Source: Candidatus Nomurabacteria bacterium (lineage in GTDB: Bacteria; Patescibacteriota; Minisyncoccia; Phycocordibacterales; SBAW01). From it: a DNA stretch of 35,200 bases. A program made the translations under genes and the position numbers. Positions 29,448 through 35,200 of this stretch are shown here, piece by piece; positions within the stretch are counted from its first letter, which is position 1; each line of letters begins with the position of its first letter. The stretch covers positions 1 to 35,200 of the forward strand of contig CALREG010000002.1 of the NCBI GenBank assembly GCA_943355135.1, in the 5' to 3' direction. The notes below the pieces were generated by a model. It searched no databases, had not been told where the DNA came from, and worked only from the letters and a program-made list of their open reading frames with translations.

Positions 29448-31406
29448 CTAGAAGTTTACGGTTTGTGGCTCAACCAAAATATCTTCTTTTTTCTTCGGAG
29501 TGATGCCGTGTGCAACCAATATCGCCTCAAACTCCTCACGCTCCATCGTTTCGGTCTCTACCAAGCGCTTGGCAATGGCATTGAGTACCTTGCGGTGCTC
29601 TTTAATAATTGTTTCGGCTTTGTCGTACGCCTCGCTGATTATTTTTTTGACCTCGGCATCTATCTCGGCAGAAATCTTTTCTGAGTAGGCCTTGCCGTCT
29701 ATACCGCCACCAAAGAGTGCACGGCCGCCATCGCCCTCCAAAGCCACCGTACCCATCTTGTCGCTCATGCCGTAGCGCGTGACCATCGTGCGCGCAAGCG
29801 CGGTCAACACCTGCAAGTCATTGCTCGGGCCAGTCGTGATGTCACCAAAGACAGTTTTCTCGGCGATGTAGCCGCCTAGCGACATAGCGATGTCGTCGAG
29901 GAACTCTTTTTTGCTCTGCATCTTTTTGTCCTCAAACGGGAGCTTGAGCGTGTAGCCTGCTGCGCGACCGCGCGAGATGATAGAAATTTTGTGCACAGGG
30001 TCGGCATATGGGAGTACCGACGCAACGAGTGCATGACCTGCTTCGTGATAAGCGGTAATCTCTTTCTCTTTTTTATTAAGCACATGGCTCTTGCGCTCGG
30101 GTCCGAGCATCACCTTTTCTATCGAGCGGATGAGGTCGTACTGGGCAACTGTCTTGCGGTTTTCGCGCGCGGCGAGTATCGCGCCCTCGTTCATCAAACT
30201 AAAGAGGTCTGCACCGCTGAAACCCGGCGTGCGCTCGGCAATGACCTCCAAGTTTACATCTTCGGCCAGTGGCTTTTTGCGCGCATGAATCTTCAAAATT
30301 TCTAAACGATCTGAACGGTCAGGCAAGTCGATGGTGACGCGGCGATCAAAGCGGCCGGGACGTAGAAGTGCTGGATCCAAAACATCAGGACGGTTGGTTG
30401 CGGCCATAACAATCACCTTTTCATTCGGTTCAAAGCCGTCCATCTCGACTAAGATTTGGTTGAGGGTCTGCTCGCGCTCGTCGTTGCCACCACCCACCCC
30501 CGTGCCACGCACGCGACCTACCGCGTCTATTTCATCCACAAAGATTATTGCGGGAGACGCCTTCTTAGCCATCAAAAAGAGGTCGCGCACGCGGGAGGCA
30601 CCCACGCCGACGAACATTTCGACAAACTCCGAGCCCGAGATAGAAAAGAATGGCACCCCTGCCTCCCCTGCTACTGCGCGCGCAAGCAGCGTCTTGCCCG
30701 TACCCGGTGCACCCATAAGCAGAATGCCTTTCGGAATGCGCGCGCCGATGTCCAGAAACTTTTTAGGATTTTTCAGAAAGTCGACTATCTCGAGCAGCTC
30801 TTGCTTGGCTTCTTTTGCACCGGCAACATCTTTAAACGTGACGCGCGACTTCTCATCGTTCGGGTCGGTGATGCGCGGCTTGGACTGTCCGAAGGAGAAT
30901 GCCTGCATACCGGCGCCTTTGACCTGTCGGCTGAGGTACCAAACAAAGAATGCGAGCAGGAGTATCGGCGCAAAGAAGGGTGCGAGCGCAATGAGCCAGA
31001 ATTGGAATCCGCCCTCGCGCTTGATATCGATAGAGGTCTTGGCAAGTGCTTCAGTAGTGACGCCATAATTTTTTAGCGTGTCGGAGAGTGAGGACTCTGG
31101 CTCTTTTTTAGATTTTTTCTCCGTCTTGTCGGCGTAGACAACCTTAAGGTCGTTGCCGTTGACCTCGATGCTCGTGACCGTGCCTGCATTTATATCAGCC
31201 GCAACTTGCGAGAGTGCTACTTCAACCGGCTTTTCCACCCCACCACCGGCAAAGTAGCTGTACGCACCCGCGAGCAAGAGTAGCACCAAGACACTGGTAG
31301 CCAAATTGATCCAGAAGGAGTCTCCTCCACCCGGCATTTGCGGGAGCTGGGGCATACCCGGGCGGCGCTTTTTGGGCGGAACGGGCTTTTGTTTTAAGTC
31401 AGCCAT
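29448..31406 (-). CDS. ftsH: ATP-dependent zinc metalloprotease FtsH
   Basis: The protein has 652 residues from the ATG at 31406. A frame extension to 31508 would collide with the divergent promoter region. It has a Pro/Lys-rich N-terminus, membrane helix 1 near 30-50, a small external domain, helix 2 near 140-165, then the AAA module. That module contains Walker A GAPGTGKT, FVEMFVGVGASRVRDLF (pore), Walker B IIFVDEIDAVG and SRH ATNRPDVLDPALLRPGRFDR. The peptidase has HEAGH zinc ligands and a downstream Asp in TTGPSNDLQ. FtsH degrades membrane proteins and also takes some tmRNA-tagged substrates, and smpB and ssrA lie close by. A TATGAT box lies 10 nt before the ATG. Confidence 0.95.
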   Translation of the reverse strand: MADLKQKPVPPKKRRPGMPQLPQMPGGGDSFWINLATSVLVLLLLAGAYSYFAGGGVEKPVEVALSQVAADINAGTVTSIEVNGNDLKVVYADKTEKKSKKEPESSLSDTLKNYGVTTEALAKTSIDIKREGGFQFWLIALAPFFAPILLLAFFVWYLSRQVKGAGMQAFSFGQSKPRITDPNDEKSRVTFKDVAGAKEAKQELLEIVDFLKNPKKFLDIGARIPKGILLMGAPGTGKTLLARAVAGEAGVPFFSISGSEFVEMFVGVGASRVRDLFLMAKKASPAIIFVDEIDAVGRVRGTGVGGGNDEREQTLNQILVEMDGFEPNEKVIVMAATNRPDVLDPALLRPGRFDRRVTIDLPDRSDRLEILKIHARKKPLAEDVNLEVIAERTPGFSGADLFSLMNEGAILAARENRKTVAQYDLIRSIEKVMLGPERKSHVLNKKEKEITAYHEAGHALVASVLPYADPVHKISIISRGRAAGYTLKLPFEDKKMQSKKEFLDDIAMSLGGYIAEKTVFGDITTGPSNDLQVLTALARTMVTRYGMSDKMGTVALEGDGGRALFGGGIDGKAYSEKISAEIDAEVKKIISEAYDKAETIIKEHRKVLNAIAKRLVETETMEREEFEAILVAHGITPKKKEDILVEPQTVNF

Positions 31407-31523
31407 GAATAAAAACATCATAGCATTACGGGCAATTTTAGACAAAAGAAAAAGTGCAACCCTCTGGTATACTTTTGACAGACTGTTTTTCAAACACATC
31501 GCACACATATCGGGAGAGAACCG

Positions 31524-32087
31524 ATGTACACGCTTGCTCTATGCCTCGTGGCGTTGGTAACGCTCACGATCAACCCTTTCTACGCATCACTCGCCGAGTG
31601 GTGGTTGCATGGCAAGGTTATGCATCAGCCGCTGCTGGGGTTTCAGTACCCTTATGAAGCGCACGATAAGACGCATCACGGCGTATTCAGGGCAGACCAT
31701 ACCTATCTTCTACAAGACAAGGAGAAGGCGTATCTCATCAAGATGGCGTGGTGGAACTGGATGGCTCTGGTGCCACTCGGAACGCTCCCCATTGCACTAC
31801 TGACTACGCCACTTTTGTGGACCGAGTGGTGGGCGGTGATGCCGGTCGTGTGCGCCAGCACCGCAGTCGGCATCTTTGGCTACTACTGCGCGTATGAATA
31901 CCTGCACTGGTGCATGCACGACCCAAAAAATCGGTGGATCGAGCAGACGCGGATGTTCCGCTATCTCAATGAGCACCACCTGCGGCATCACGCCAACCCC
32001 AAGAAGAATCTCAACGTGGTCTTCCCCTTTGCCGACTGGCTGATGGACACGTTGATGATACGGCGGCGTACTTCCGTCGCCGCCTAA
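31524..32087 (+). CDS. Fatty acid hydroxylase / sterol desaturase superfamily membrane enzyme
   Basis: The 187-residue protein has four or so membrane helices and the clustered His residues of a di-iron hydroxylase. They occur as WWLHGKVMHQ, EAHDKTHHGVFRADH, YEYLHWCMHD and LNEHHLRHHANPKKN. The spacing H-x4-H, H-x3-HH, then H-x3-H and HH-x2-HH fits the fatty-acid hydroxylase / carotene hydroxylase superfamily. The substrate is unknown. CPR cells generally lack lipid synthesis, so it may modify lipids taken from a host (inference). A ribosome-binding site GGGAGAG precedes the ATG. A TGG-TATACT box lies near 31463-31471, divergent from ftsH. Confidence 0.85.
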   Translation: MYTLALCLVALVTLTINPFYASLAEWWLHGKVMHQPLLGFQYPYEAHDKTHHGVFRADHTYLLQDKEKAYLIKMAWWNWMALVPLGTLPIALLTTPLLWTEWWAVMPVVCASTAVGIFGYYCAYEYLHWCMHDPKNRWIEQTRMFRYLNEHHLRHHANPKKNLNVVFPFADWLMDTLMIRRRTSVAA

Positions 32088-32091
32088 ACCC

Positions 32092-32119
32092 AAAGCCGCG
32101 CACCCTGCGCGGCTTTTTT
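32092..32119 (+). terminator. Terminator of the hydroxylase-like gene
   Basis: AAAGCCGCGCA/TGCGCGGCTTT forms an 11-bp stem around CCC, followed by further T residues. Confidence 0.88.
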
Positions 32120-32122
32120 ATT

Positions 32123-32131
32123 TGCTATAGT
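32123..32131 (+). promoter_or_regulatory. Extended -10 promoter of the smpB transcript
   Basis: TGC-TATAGT ends 6 nt before the ATG of the upstream ORF at 32138. The transcript would start at that ATG. Confidence 0.6.
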
Positions 32132-32137
32132 AGCCGC

Positions 32138-32212
32138 ATGTCTCTGATAGAGCACCCCAGTACCACAGCAAAGCTGGCTACGGGGCAGGCAAAAAGGCGA
32201 CAAAAAATATGA
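32138..32212 (+). CDS. Upstream ORF (24 residues) coupled to smpB
   Basis: An ATG lies 6 nt after an extended -10 box and opens a frame of 24 codons starting MSLIEHPSTTAKLATGQAK. It stops in an ATGA overlap with the smpB start. Its first six residues, MSLIEH, are the same as SmpB's first six, yet all five codons after the ATG differ at synonymous positions. The product is basic and short. It is probably a leader peptide that delivers ribosomes to smpB. The repeated hexapeptide could be chance or an old duplication. Confidence 0.55.
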   Translation: MSLIEHPSTTAKLATGQAKRRQKI

Positions 32213-32652
32213 GCCTTATTGAACATAAGAAAGCAAGACTAGACTATGAAATTCTCGAAGAGTTCGAGGCGGGTATCGAGCTGCTAGGGCCCGAGGTAAA
32301 GAGCTTGCGCGCCAAGCTCGGCAAGCTGGAGGGCGCTCATATTACCGTGCGTGGTGGCGAGGCATATTTGATAGGCGCCTCTATCCCCCCCTACCAAACG
32401 GGCAATATGCCCAAAGACTATGACGCCACCCGCAATCGCAAACTCCTTATGACCAAGAAGGAAATATTGGCCTTAGGAGCGCACGAATCCCAGAAGGGCT
32501 TGACAATAGTGCCACTTAGGGTGTATAATAAGGGCAAGAATCTCAAACTAGCTCTGGCAGTGGCACGCGGCCGTAAGAAGTACGACAAGCGCGCCGTCCT
32601 AAAAGAGCGAGATTCGAAACGCGACATCGACCGGTCTTTGAAAAATCAATAA
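32209..32652 (+). CDS. smpB: SsrA-binding protein SmpB
   Basis: The 147-residue protein begins MSLIEHKKARLDYEILEEFE and continues with GIELLGPEVKSLRAKLGKLEGAHITVRGGEAYLIGASIPPY, RNRKLLMTKKEI, LTIVPLRVYNKGKNLKLALAVARGRKKYDKRAVLKERD. These are the standard SmpB core and basic C-terminal tail. It delivers tmRNA to stalled ribosomes. It is followed 52 bp later by the tmRNA gene, the usual pairing. Translation probably depends on the overlapping upstream ORF, since no separate ribosome-binding site is seen. Confidence 0.96.
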   Translation: MSLIEHKKARLDYEILEEFEAGIELLGPEVKSLRAKLGKLEGAHITVRGGEAYLIGASIPPYQTGNMPKDYDATRNRKLLMTKKEILALGAHESQKGLTIVPLRVYNKGKNLKLALAVARGRKKYDKRAVLKERDSKRDIDRSLKNQ

Positions 32653-32704
32653 GTGGTAAGCCAGAAATTTTCGAAAAGCGCGGGGTTAGCGTCGTGCGTT
32701 TCTC

Positions 32705-33082
32705 GGGGATGACAGGCTTAGACAATGGACTGACGCGCGCAATGCGCGATGCAGAAGTGAGGCATCTTCTCTAAAATGCTTCAACTCATAACTGCTAAAT
32801 CAGTTACGTCGCAGTACTTTACTGCGAACGACTTCTCTTTCGCCTACGCTAAGGCCTAAGAGGACACCTACCTGCTTCGTTTAGTGAGCGGGGTTCGGGT
32901 GTTATACAGCTAAACTCGGGAGCAGAGGGTCGCTTACTCTTTGTACTTAAAACTCAAAGCTGCTGTCTTGCTTGATTTGGTTTGTTTCATACAAGCTTGA
33001 CCTAAGACAATAAAGCAAACTACGCACCGTAGAAGCGTGTGCCGTTATCCATTGCACGGGGGTTCAAATCCCCCCATCTCCA
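32705..33082 (+). ncRNA. ssrA: tmRNA
   Basis: The 5' end GGGGATGACAGGCTTAGACA pairs with the 3' CATCTCC to form the acceptor stem (one G-U). The T arm is GGGGG-TTCAAAT-CCCCC with discriminator A, and CCA is not encoded. The length is 378 nt, one-piece type. The tag reading frame is at 32824-32859 and reads ANDFSFAYAKA followed by TAA. The first three residues (AND) match the widespread start, but the end is AKA where most bacteria have LAA. The stretch 32653-32704 holds no gene and may carry the processing site of a joint smpB-ssrA transcript. Confidence 0.92.
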
Positions 33083-33092
33083 CTAAAACTAC

Positions 33093-33129
33093 CAACGCCA
33101 GAGCATGTCTCTGGCGTTGTGTTGTTTTT
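33093..33129 (+). terminator. Terminator of tmRNA
   Basis: CAACGCCAGAG/CTCTGGCGTTG is a perfect 11-bp stem with a 5-nt loop, followed by TGTTGTTTTT. Confidence 0.88.
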
Positions 33130-33231
33130 GGAGAGGCGGGATTTGAACGGGTTTTGCGGGGTTACCCGCGTAGCAACGCGGGTCGCAAAACCGTGGTCAG
33201 GCGGAGAAAGGTTGCGACGGCAACCTTTTGA
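33129..33231. repeat. tRNA 3'-end-like fragment and two strong hairpins after tmRNA
   Basis: The reverse complement of 33129-33150 reads like a T loop and acceptor end (CCGTTCAAATCCCGCCTCTCC plus A), similar to the tmRNA 3' end but inverted and without a matching 5' T stem. Next, 33151-33195 forms a long hairpin: GGTTTTGCG/CGCAAAACC outside, ACCCGCG/CGCGGGT inside. Then 33208-33229 forms AAGGTTGC/GCAACCTT with a GACGG-type loop. No reading frame is convincing. It looks like the remains of an integration event or a structured RNA. The rest up to 33296 shows nothing recognisable. Confidence 0.5.
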
Positions 33232-33296
33232 GCGCTTGACTCGACTCCCTCTGGCTGTTTTGCTACGCTAACTGCAGATGAACGATGGAGGGGCCC

Positions 33297-33524
33297 ATGG
33301 TAGACGATTTGTCGCCGCAAGTGCGCGCAATATACGAAAAATACAAGCGAGAACATCCCAAAGAAGTCGCTGAGGCACAGCGTAAAGCTCGCGAGGTCGT
33401 CTTCAATTGCATCAGTGTCCTGTACTCCTACGAAGATTCAATGTTGCATGTATTCCAGTGCAAAAAATGCGCGACAGCACTAGGTATCATTACTATCGAC
33501 ATCAAGCTCAGCCCCACAAAATAA
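33297..33524 (+). CDS. Uncharacterised small protein, 75 residues
   Basis: It starts at the ATG at 33297, with GGAGGGG just upstream. An in-frame ATG at 33285 is possible. It is hydrophilic and helical in the first half (LSPQVRAIYEKYKREHPKEV), then FNCISVLYSYEDSMLHVFQCKKCATALGI. C-x2-C plus one more Cys may bind zinc, and the arrangement resembles a small zinc-ribbon end. It ends in DIKLSPTK, where the last four residues and the stop lie within the terminator hairpin. I recognise no family. It is the first of four small independent genes downstream of tmRNA. Confidence 0.65.
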   Translation: MVDDLSPQVRAIYEKYKREHPKEVAEAQRKAREVVFNCISVLYSYEDSMLHVFQCKKCATALGIITIDIKLSPTK

Positions 33525-33541
33525 AAACGTGGGGCTTTTTA
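33510..33541 (+). terminator. Terminator overlapping the stop of the 75-residue gene
   Basis: AGCCCCAC/GTGGGGCT, with TAA in the loop, then TTTTTATTT. The left arm encodes the C-terminal S-P-T codons. Confidence 0.85.
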
Positions 33542-33554
33542 TTTCCTGCCAGTC

Positions 33555-33563
33555 TGCTACTGT
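33555..33563 (+). promoter_or_regulatory. Extended -10 promoter of the 90-residue gene region
   Basis: TGC-TACTGT directly after the preceding terminator. The same box recurs upstream of the DUF1653 gene. Confidence 0.45.
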
Positions 33564-33588
33564 AAAGCCAGACAGCAGAGGAGCGTAA

Positions 33589-33822
33589 ATGCGCATAGTG
33601 ATGTTCGAAGCAATGCGAACAGCCGTGCAGATGAGCATCGCCAGCTCGTACTGGACACAGCTGCACCAAACCCAGAGGAGCGCCCCGTGGCAAAAGCCAC
33701 CACTAAGCGGAAGGGAGAAGAGATTCCCCTGCAGGACAAAGAAAAAGTTCTTGGCCCAGCCAAGCATTGGTATGAGCAGAACAAGGAGCGGCTCCAAAAG
33801 GAGTCGCCCGGCAAGCACCTGA
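33589..33822 (+). CDS. Possible overlapping small ORF or leader
   Basis: The ATG at 33589 has a good ribosome-binding site (AGAGGAG, 5 nt spacing) and opens 77 codons starting MRIVMFEAMRTAVQMSIASS. Its second half overlaps the next gene in another frame and is Arg/Ser/Pro-rich, as expected for an out-of-frame reading. Only the first 30 or so codons may matter, as a translated leader. The ribosome-binding context CAGAGGAGCG recurs before the GTG at 33687. A frameshift joining the two frames is an alternative. Confidence 0.35.
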   Translation: MRIVMFEAMRTAVQMSIASSYWTQLHQTQRSAPWQKPPLSGREKRFPCRTKKKFLAQPSIGMSRTRSGSKRSRPAST

Positions 33823-33959
33823 CGCTCAACGCCACCGACCTGACCTACGTCATCGGCGACAACCACACGCACGCGCATCGGCTCTACACCGCGCACTACG
33901 GCCCCAGCCCATTACACGGCCGCCCCATGTTCGATATCGACATCAAGCCCCGCACATAG
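33687..33959 (+). CDS. Uncharacterised small protein, 90 residues
   Basis: It starts at the GTG at 33687, with AGAGGAG 6 nt upstream. The N-terminus is Lys-rich (MAKATTKRKGEEIPLQDKEK). The middle is helical (HWYEQNKERLQKESPGKHL) and the end reads NATDLTYVIGDNHTHAHRLYTAHYGPSPLHG. The His cluster could bind metal, but I recognise no family. The frame is also open upstream of the GTG, without a start codon. The C-terminal DIKPRT is written by the terminator stem, much as in the gene before it. Confidence 0.65.
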   Translation: MAKATTKRKGEEIPLQDKEKVLGPAKHWYEQNKERLQKESPGKHLTLNATDLTYVIGDNHTHAHRLYTAHYGPSPLHGRPMFDIDIKPRT

Positions 33960-33972
33960 CGGGGCTTTTTTA
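33945..33972 (+). terminator. Terminator overlapping the stop of the 90-residue gene
   Basis: AAGCCCCGC/GCGGGGCTT with loop ACATA. The TAG stop spans the loop and right arm. A T run follows. Confidence 0.88.
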
Positions 33973-34017
33973 TTTCTGAGGTAGTATAGGGCGCAGACAG
34001 AGAACACGGAGGACAGA

Positions 34018-34293
34018 ATGGCCTTCTATCGCGGAGAGATCGCCTTTGTGATGAAGAGTAAAGGCTTCCTGTTTATCACAGAGGCAAGCATCCTAAGGAT
34101 GTCCGACGGCAAGCCTTGCGAGTTGCGACTCAACGGCGACCTATTTTGCCACACGCGAGAGAATCACTCGCTAAAGCTCAAAAAACTCACCAGCGGGCAA
34201 ATACTCACCTTCGACATCTGCGATAGGCAGCGCAACGACGGCTCGCACCGCTTTATCGCCTGCAACGCCGACCTCGAAAAGGTCCTGCTCTGA
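34018..34293 (+). CDS. Divergent cold-shock-domain-like protein
   Basis: The 91-residue protein starts at 34018 with GGAGGA 6 nt upstream. The order GEIAFVMKSKGFLFITEAS, LNGDLFCHTREN, LKKLTSGQILTFDICDR and HRFIACNADLEKV follows the OB fold of CspA-type proteins. The matching segments are G-I--f-KGFGFI, -DIFVH and L--G--V-F-----A-NV. RNP-1 (KGFGFI) reads KGFLFI and RNP-2 reads DLFCHT, so nucleic acid binding is plausible but the protein is divergent. Insertions between the strands make it longer than the usual 65-70 residues. It has its own promoter and a terminator containing its stop. Confidence 0.65.
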   Translation: MAFYRGEIAFVMKSKGFLFITEASILRMSDGKPCELRLNGDLFCHTRENHSLKLKKLTSGQILTFDICDRQRNDGSHRFIACNADLEKVLL

Positions 34294-34314
34294 CACTAGT
34301 GTCAGAGCTTTTTT
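34287..34314 (+). terminator. Terminator overlapping the stop of the cold-shock-like gene
   Basis: A perfect palindrome of two 11-nt arms, GCTCTGACACT and AGTGTCAGAGC, contains the TGA stop in its left arm. T residues follow. Confidence 0.85.
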
Positions 34315-34330
34315 ATTCCCATTTTGGCTG

Positions 34331-34339
34331 TGCTACTGT
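34331..34339 (+). promoter_or_regulatory. Extended -10 promoter of the DUF1653 gene
   Basis: TGC-TACTGT, the same box as at 33555, about 30 nt before the ATG. GAGGA provides the ribosome-binding site. Confidence 0.45.
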
Positions 34340-34368
34340 AGTAGCGGAAGAGAACCAACGAGGACACT

Positions 34369-34722
34369 ATGACAGCCAAAAATCCACTCCCCGAGCGTCG
34401 CCCCGAGCCCGGCTTTTACTATCACTACAAGCACGACCCGGCTGGACCGATCAACAACTACGCCTACTATATCTACGGCGTGGGGCACCACACCGAGGAT
34501 GACTGCCGGCCGCAGGATGCATTTATGCAGGTGTATCGGCCGCTGTACGAATCGTTCGTCTACAAGAACGGCAAGATGTTCGACCTCCGACCGCTGCATA
34601 TGTTCTACGAGCCGGCCGAGTGGAAGGGTGCACAGGTGCCGCGCTTTACCAAAATTACGGACGAAGCGACCCTCGGCGTGTTGCGCGGTATCAAGCGGCA
34701 GATGTATCCGCCGGAAGACTAG
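34369..34722 (+). CDS. DUF1653 family protein
   Basis: The 117-residue protein starts MTAKNPLPERRPEPGFYYHY and continues with KHDPAGPINNYAYYIYGVGHHTE, QVYRPLYESFVYKNGKMFDLRPLHMF and PRFTKITDEATLGVLRGIKRQMY. These match the DUF1653 pattern (G-Y-HYK, NY-Y-V-GV-HTE, VVYRPLYE, RPL-MF-E, RF--I-D), with an extra N-terminal segment. The family is small, soluble and of unknown function, with aromatic residues suggesting ligand or RNA binding. It ends the cluster of small single genes. Confidence 0.85.
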   Translation: MTAKNPLPERRPEPGFYYHYKHDPAGPINNYAYYIYGVGHHTEDDCRPQDAFMQVYRPLYESFVYKNGKMFDLRPLHMFYEPAEWKGAQVPRFTKITDEATLGVLRGIKRQMYPPED

Positions 34723-34727
34723 CCGCT

Positions 34728-34755
34728 GCCCCGCTATGATAGCGGGGCCTTTTTA
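34728..34755 (+). terminator. Terminator of the DUF1653 gene
   Basis: GCCCCGCTA/TAGCGGGGC with loop TGA, then CTTTTTAT. It lies 5 bp after the stop, so unlike its neighbours it does not overlap the coding region. Confidence 0.88.
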
Positions 34756-34788
34756 TATTATCTGCTGCCCGATATATACTCGTGAGAC

Positions 34789-35200
34789 ATGACGCCTCCT
34801 TTTTTAAAAAAACCTTTTATCCGACTATGCCTTACGCTACTTGCAATTATCGTATGTTCCGTATCTGTCTATATCTACGTACGACACAGCTATACCTTTG
34901 CGCCCAGTCAAAACAAAGTACTAATTAGAAAAGAAACGTGGGATGCGTCGGCGGAAAAAAGACAATGGACGCTACGCATTGCCGCTGTCGGGCCAGAAAA
35001 AGCATACGCCGAATTTGTAGAAGCGTACCGCAACGGTCCAGAGATATCACATATTGCCATGCATCTGATGGGCGGGCTGCTGTATGAAGCACTTGGTATT
35101 TCTGCCATTGCGGTATGCGACAGCTCATTCGGCTTTGCCTGCTATCATCAATATGACCTTCAAGCATTCGCGGAACACGGCATAGGCGCAGTCACTGACA
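34789..35200 (+). CDS. Secreted or membrane-anchored protein, partial (C-terminus off window)
   Basis: From the ATG at 34789 the frame stays open for 137 codons to the right edge. The N-terminus MTPPFLKKPFIRLCLTLLAI and the following IVCSVSVYIYV form a signal anchor. The external part contains TWDASAEKRQWTLRIAAVGP, ISHIAMHLMGGLLYEALGIS and AVCDSSFGFACYHQYDLQAF. The AH--G--LY--LG and C-SSF-F-CYH pattern recurs in secreted proteins of CPR bacteria (from memory), whose function is unknown. TATACT lies 8 nt before the ATG with no ribosome-binding site, so it fits the leaderless class. The His/Cys motif could bind a metal or heme. Confidence 0.75.
   Translation, partial: MTPPFLKKPFIRLCLTLLAIIVCSVSVYIYVRHSYTFAPSQNKVLIRKETWDASAEKRQWTLRIAAVGPEKAYAEFVEAYRNGPEISHIAMHLMGGLLYEALGISAIAVCDSSFGFACYHQYDLQAFAEHGIGAVTD

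Noticed and set aside
30331..31076. Two long plus-strand open frames antisense to ftsH
   Set aside because: The opposite strand encodes FtsH with all motifs; these frames are low-complexity Arg/Ser-rich shadows.
33037..33231. 64-codon open frame over the tmRNA 3' end
   Set aside because: It runs through the tmRNA T arm, the terminator and two hairpins.
1..35200. CRISPR arrays, insertion sequences, prophage genes or recoded stops
   Set aside because: No regularly spaced direct repeats, transposase or phage structural motifs were seen. TGA, TAA and TAG all behave as stops at well-defined gene ends.

Overview
The window looks like a chromosome segment of a Candidate Phyla Radiation (Patescibacteria, Parcubacteria-like) bacterium. 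The evidence is the gene content: a full type IV pilus locus with several pseudopilins, ComF, a hybrid histidine kinase, SmpB/tmRNA, FtsH, RecG, LigA, GatCA, malic enzyme, SemiSWEET, and many small membrane proteins of unknown role. TGA is used as an ordinary stop. No CRISPR array, prophage or insertion sequence was seen. The taxonomic placement is inferred from content only.

Layout. Positions 1-1345 hold a partial membrane gene, a LAGLIDADG-like gene, and an initiator tRNA interrupted by a group I intron. Positions 1354-17650 are one long minus-strand series. In order of transcription it reads pilM, pilN, pilO, a pilP-like gene, pilB, pilT, pilC, then the major pilin with its own terminator. 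It continues with a pseudopilin, prepilin peptidase, FimT-, PilW-, PilV- and PilX-like pseudopilins, ligA, gatC, gatA, a HEPN-like membrane protein and a pilin-like membrane protein. A 39-bp palindrome separates pilM from divergent comF. Positions 18301-25591 hold MliC-like, small membrane, histidine kinase, tRNA-Ser, SemiSWEET, DUF5667 plus ECF sigma, cupredoxin-like, malic enzyme and GtrA genes. Positions 25635-32087 hold recG, tRNA-Ile(UAU), a LAGLIDADG-like remnant, a frameshifted pyrB, a small membrane gene, ftsH and a fatty-acid-hydroxylase-like gene. Positions 32138-33129 hold an upstream ORF, smpB and tmRNA. The right end is a string of small independent genes (a cold-shock-like gene, DUF1653 and unknowns), each with its own promoter, ribosome-binding site and terminator, then a partial secreted protein.

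How it works together. The pilus genes encode a complete inner-membrane assembly system: PilMNO platform, PilB and PilT motors, PilC, PilD and pilins. With ComF alongside, DNA uptake or host attachment is the likely use. No secretin was seen. SmpB, tmRNA and FtsH form a ribosome-rescue and proteolysis group.

Most striking: (1) the intron-bearing tRNA-fMet beside a LAGLIDADG-like gene; (2) a strong inverted repeat in the pilW-like leader that encodes a decoy pilin motif; (3) a leaderless-type promoter pattern, with the -10 box 6-8 nt from ATG on many core genes, while accessory genes carry strong Shine-Dalgarno sites; (4) an upstream ORF coupled to smpB that repeats SmpB's first six residues in wholly different codons; (5) terminators that double as the last codons of genes; (6) a tmRNA tag ending in AKA.
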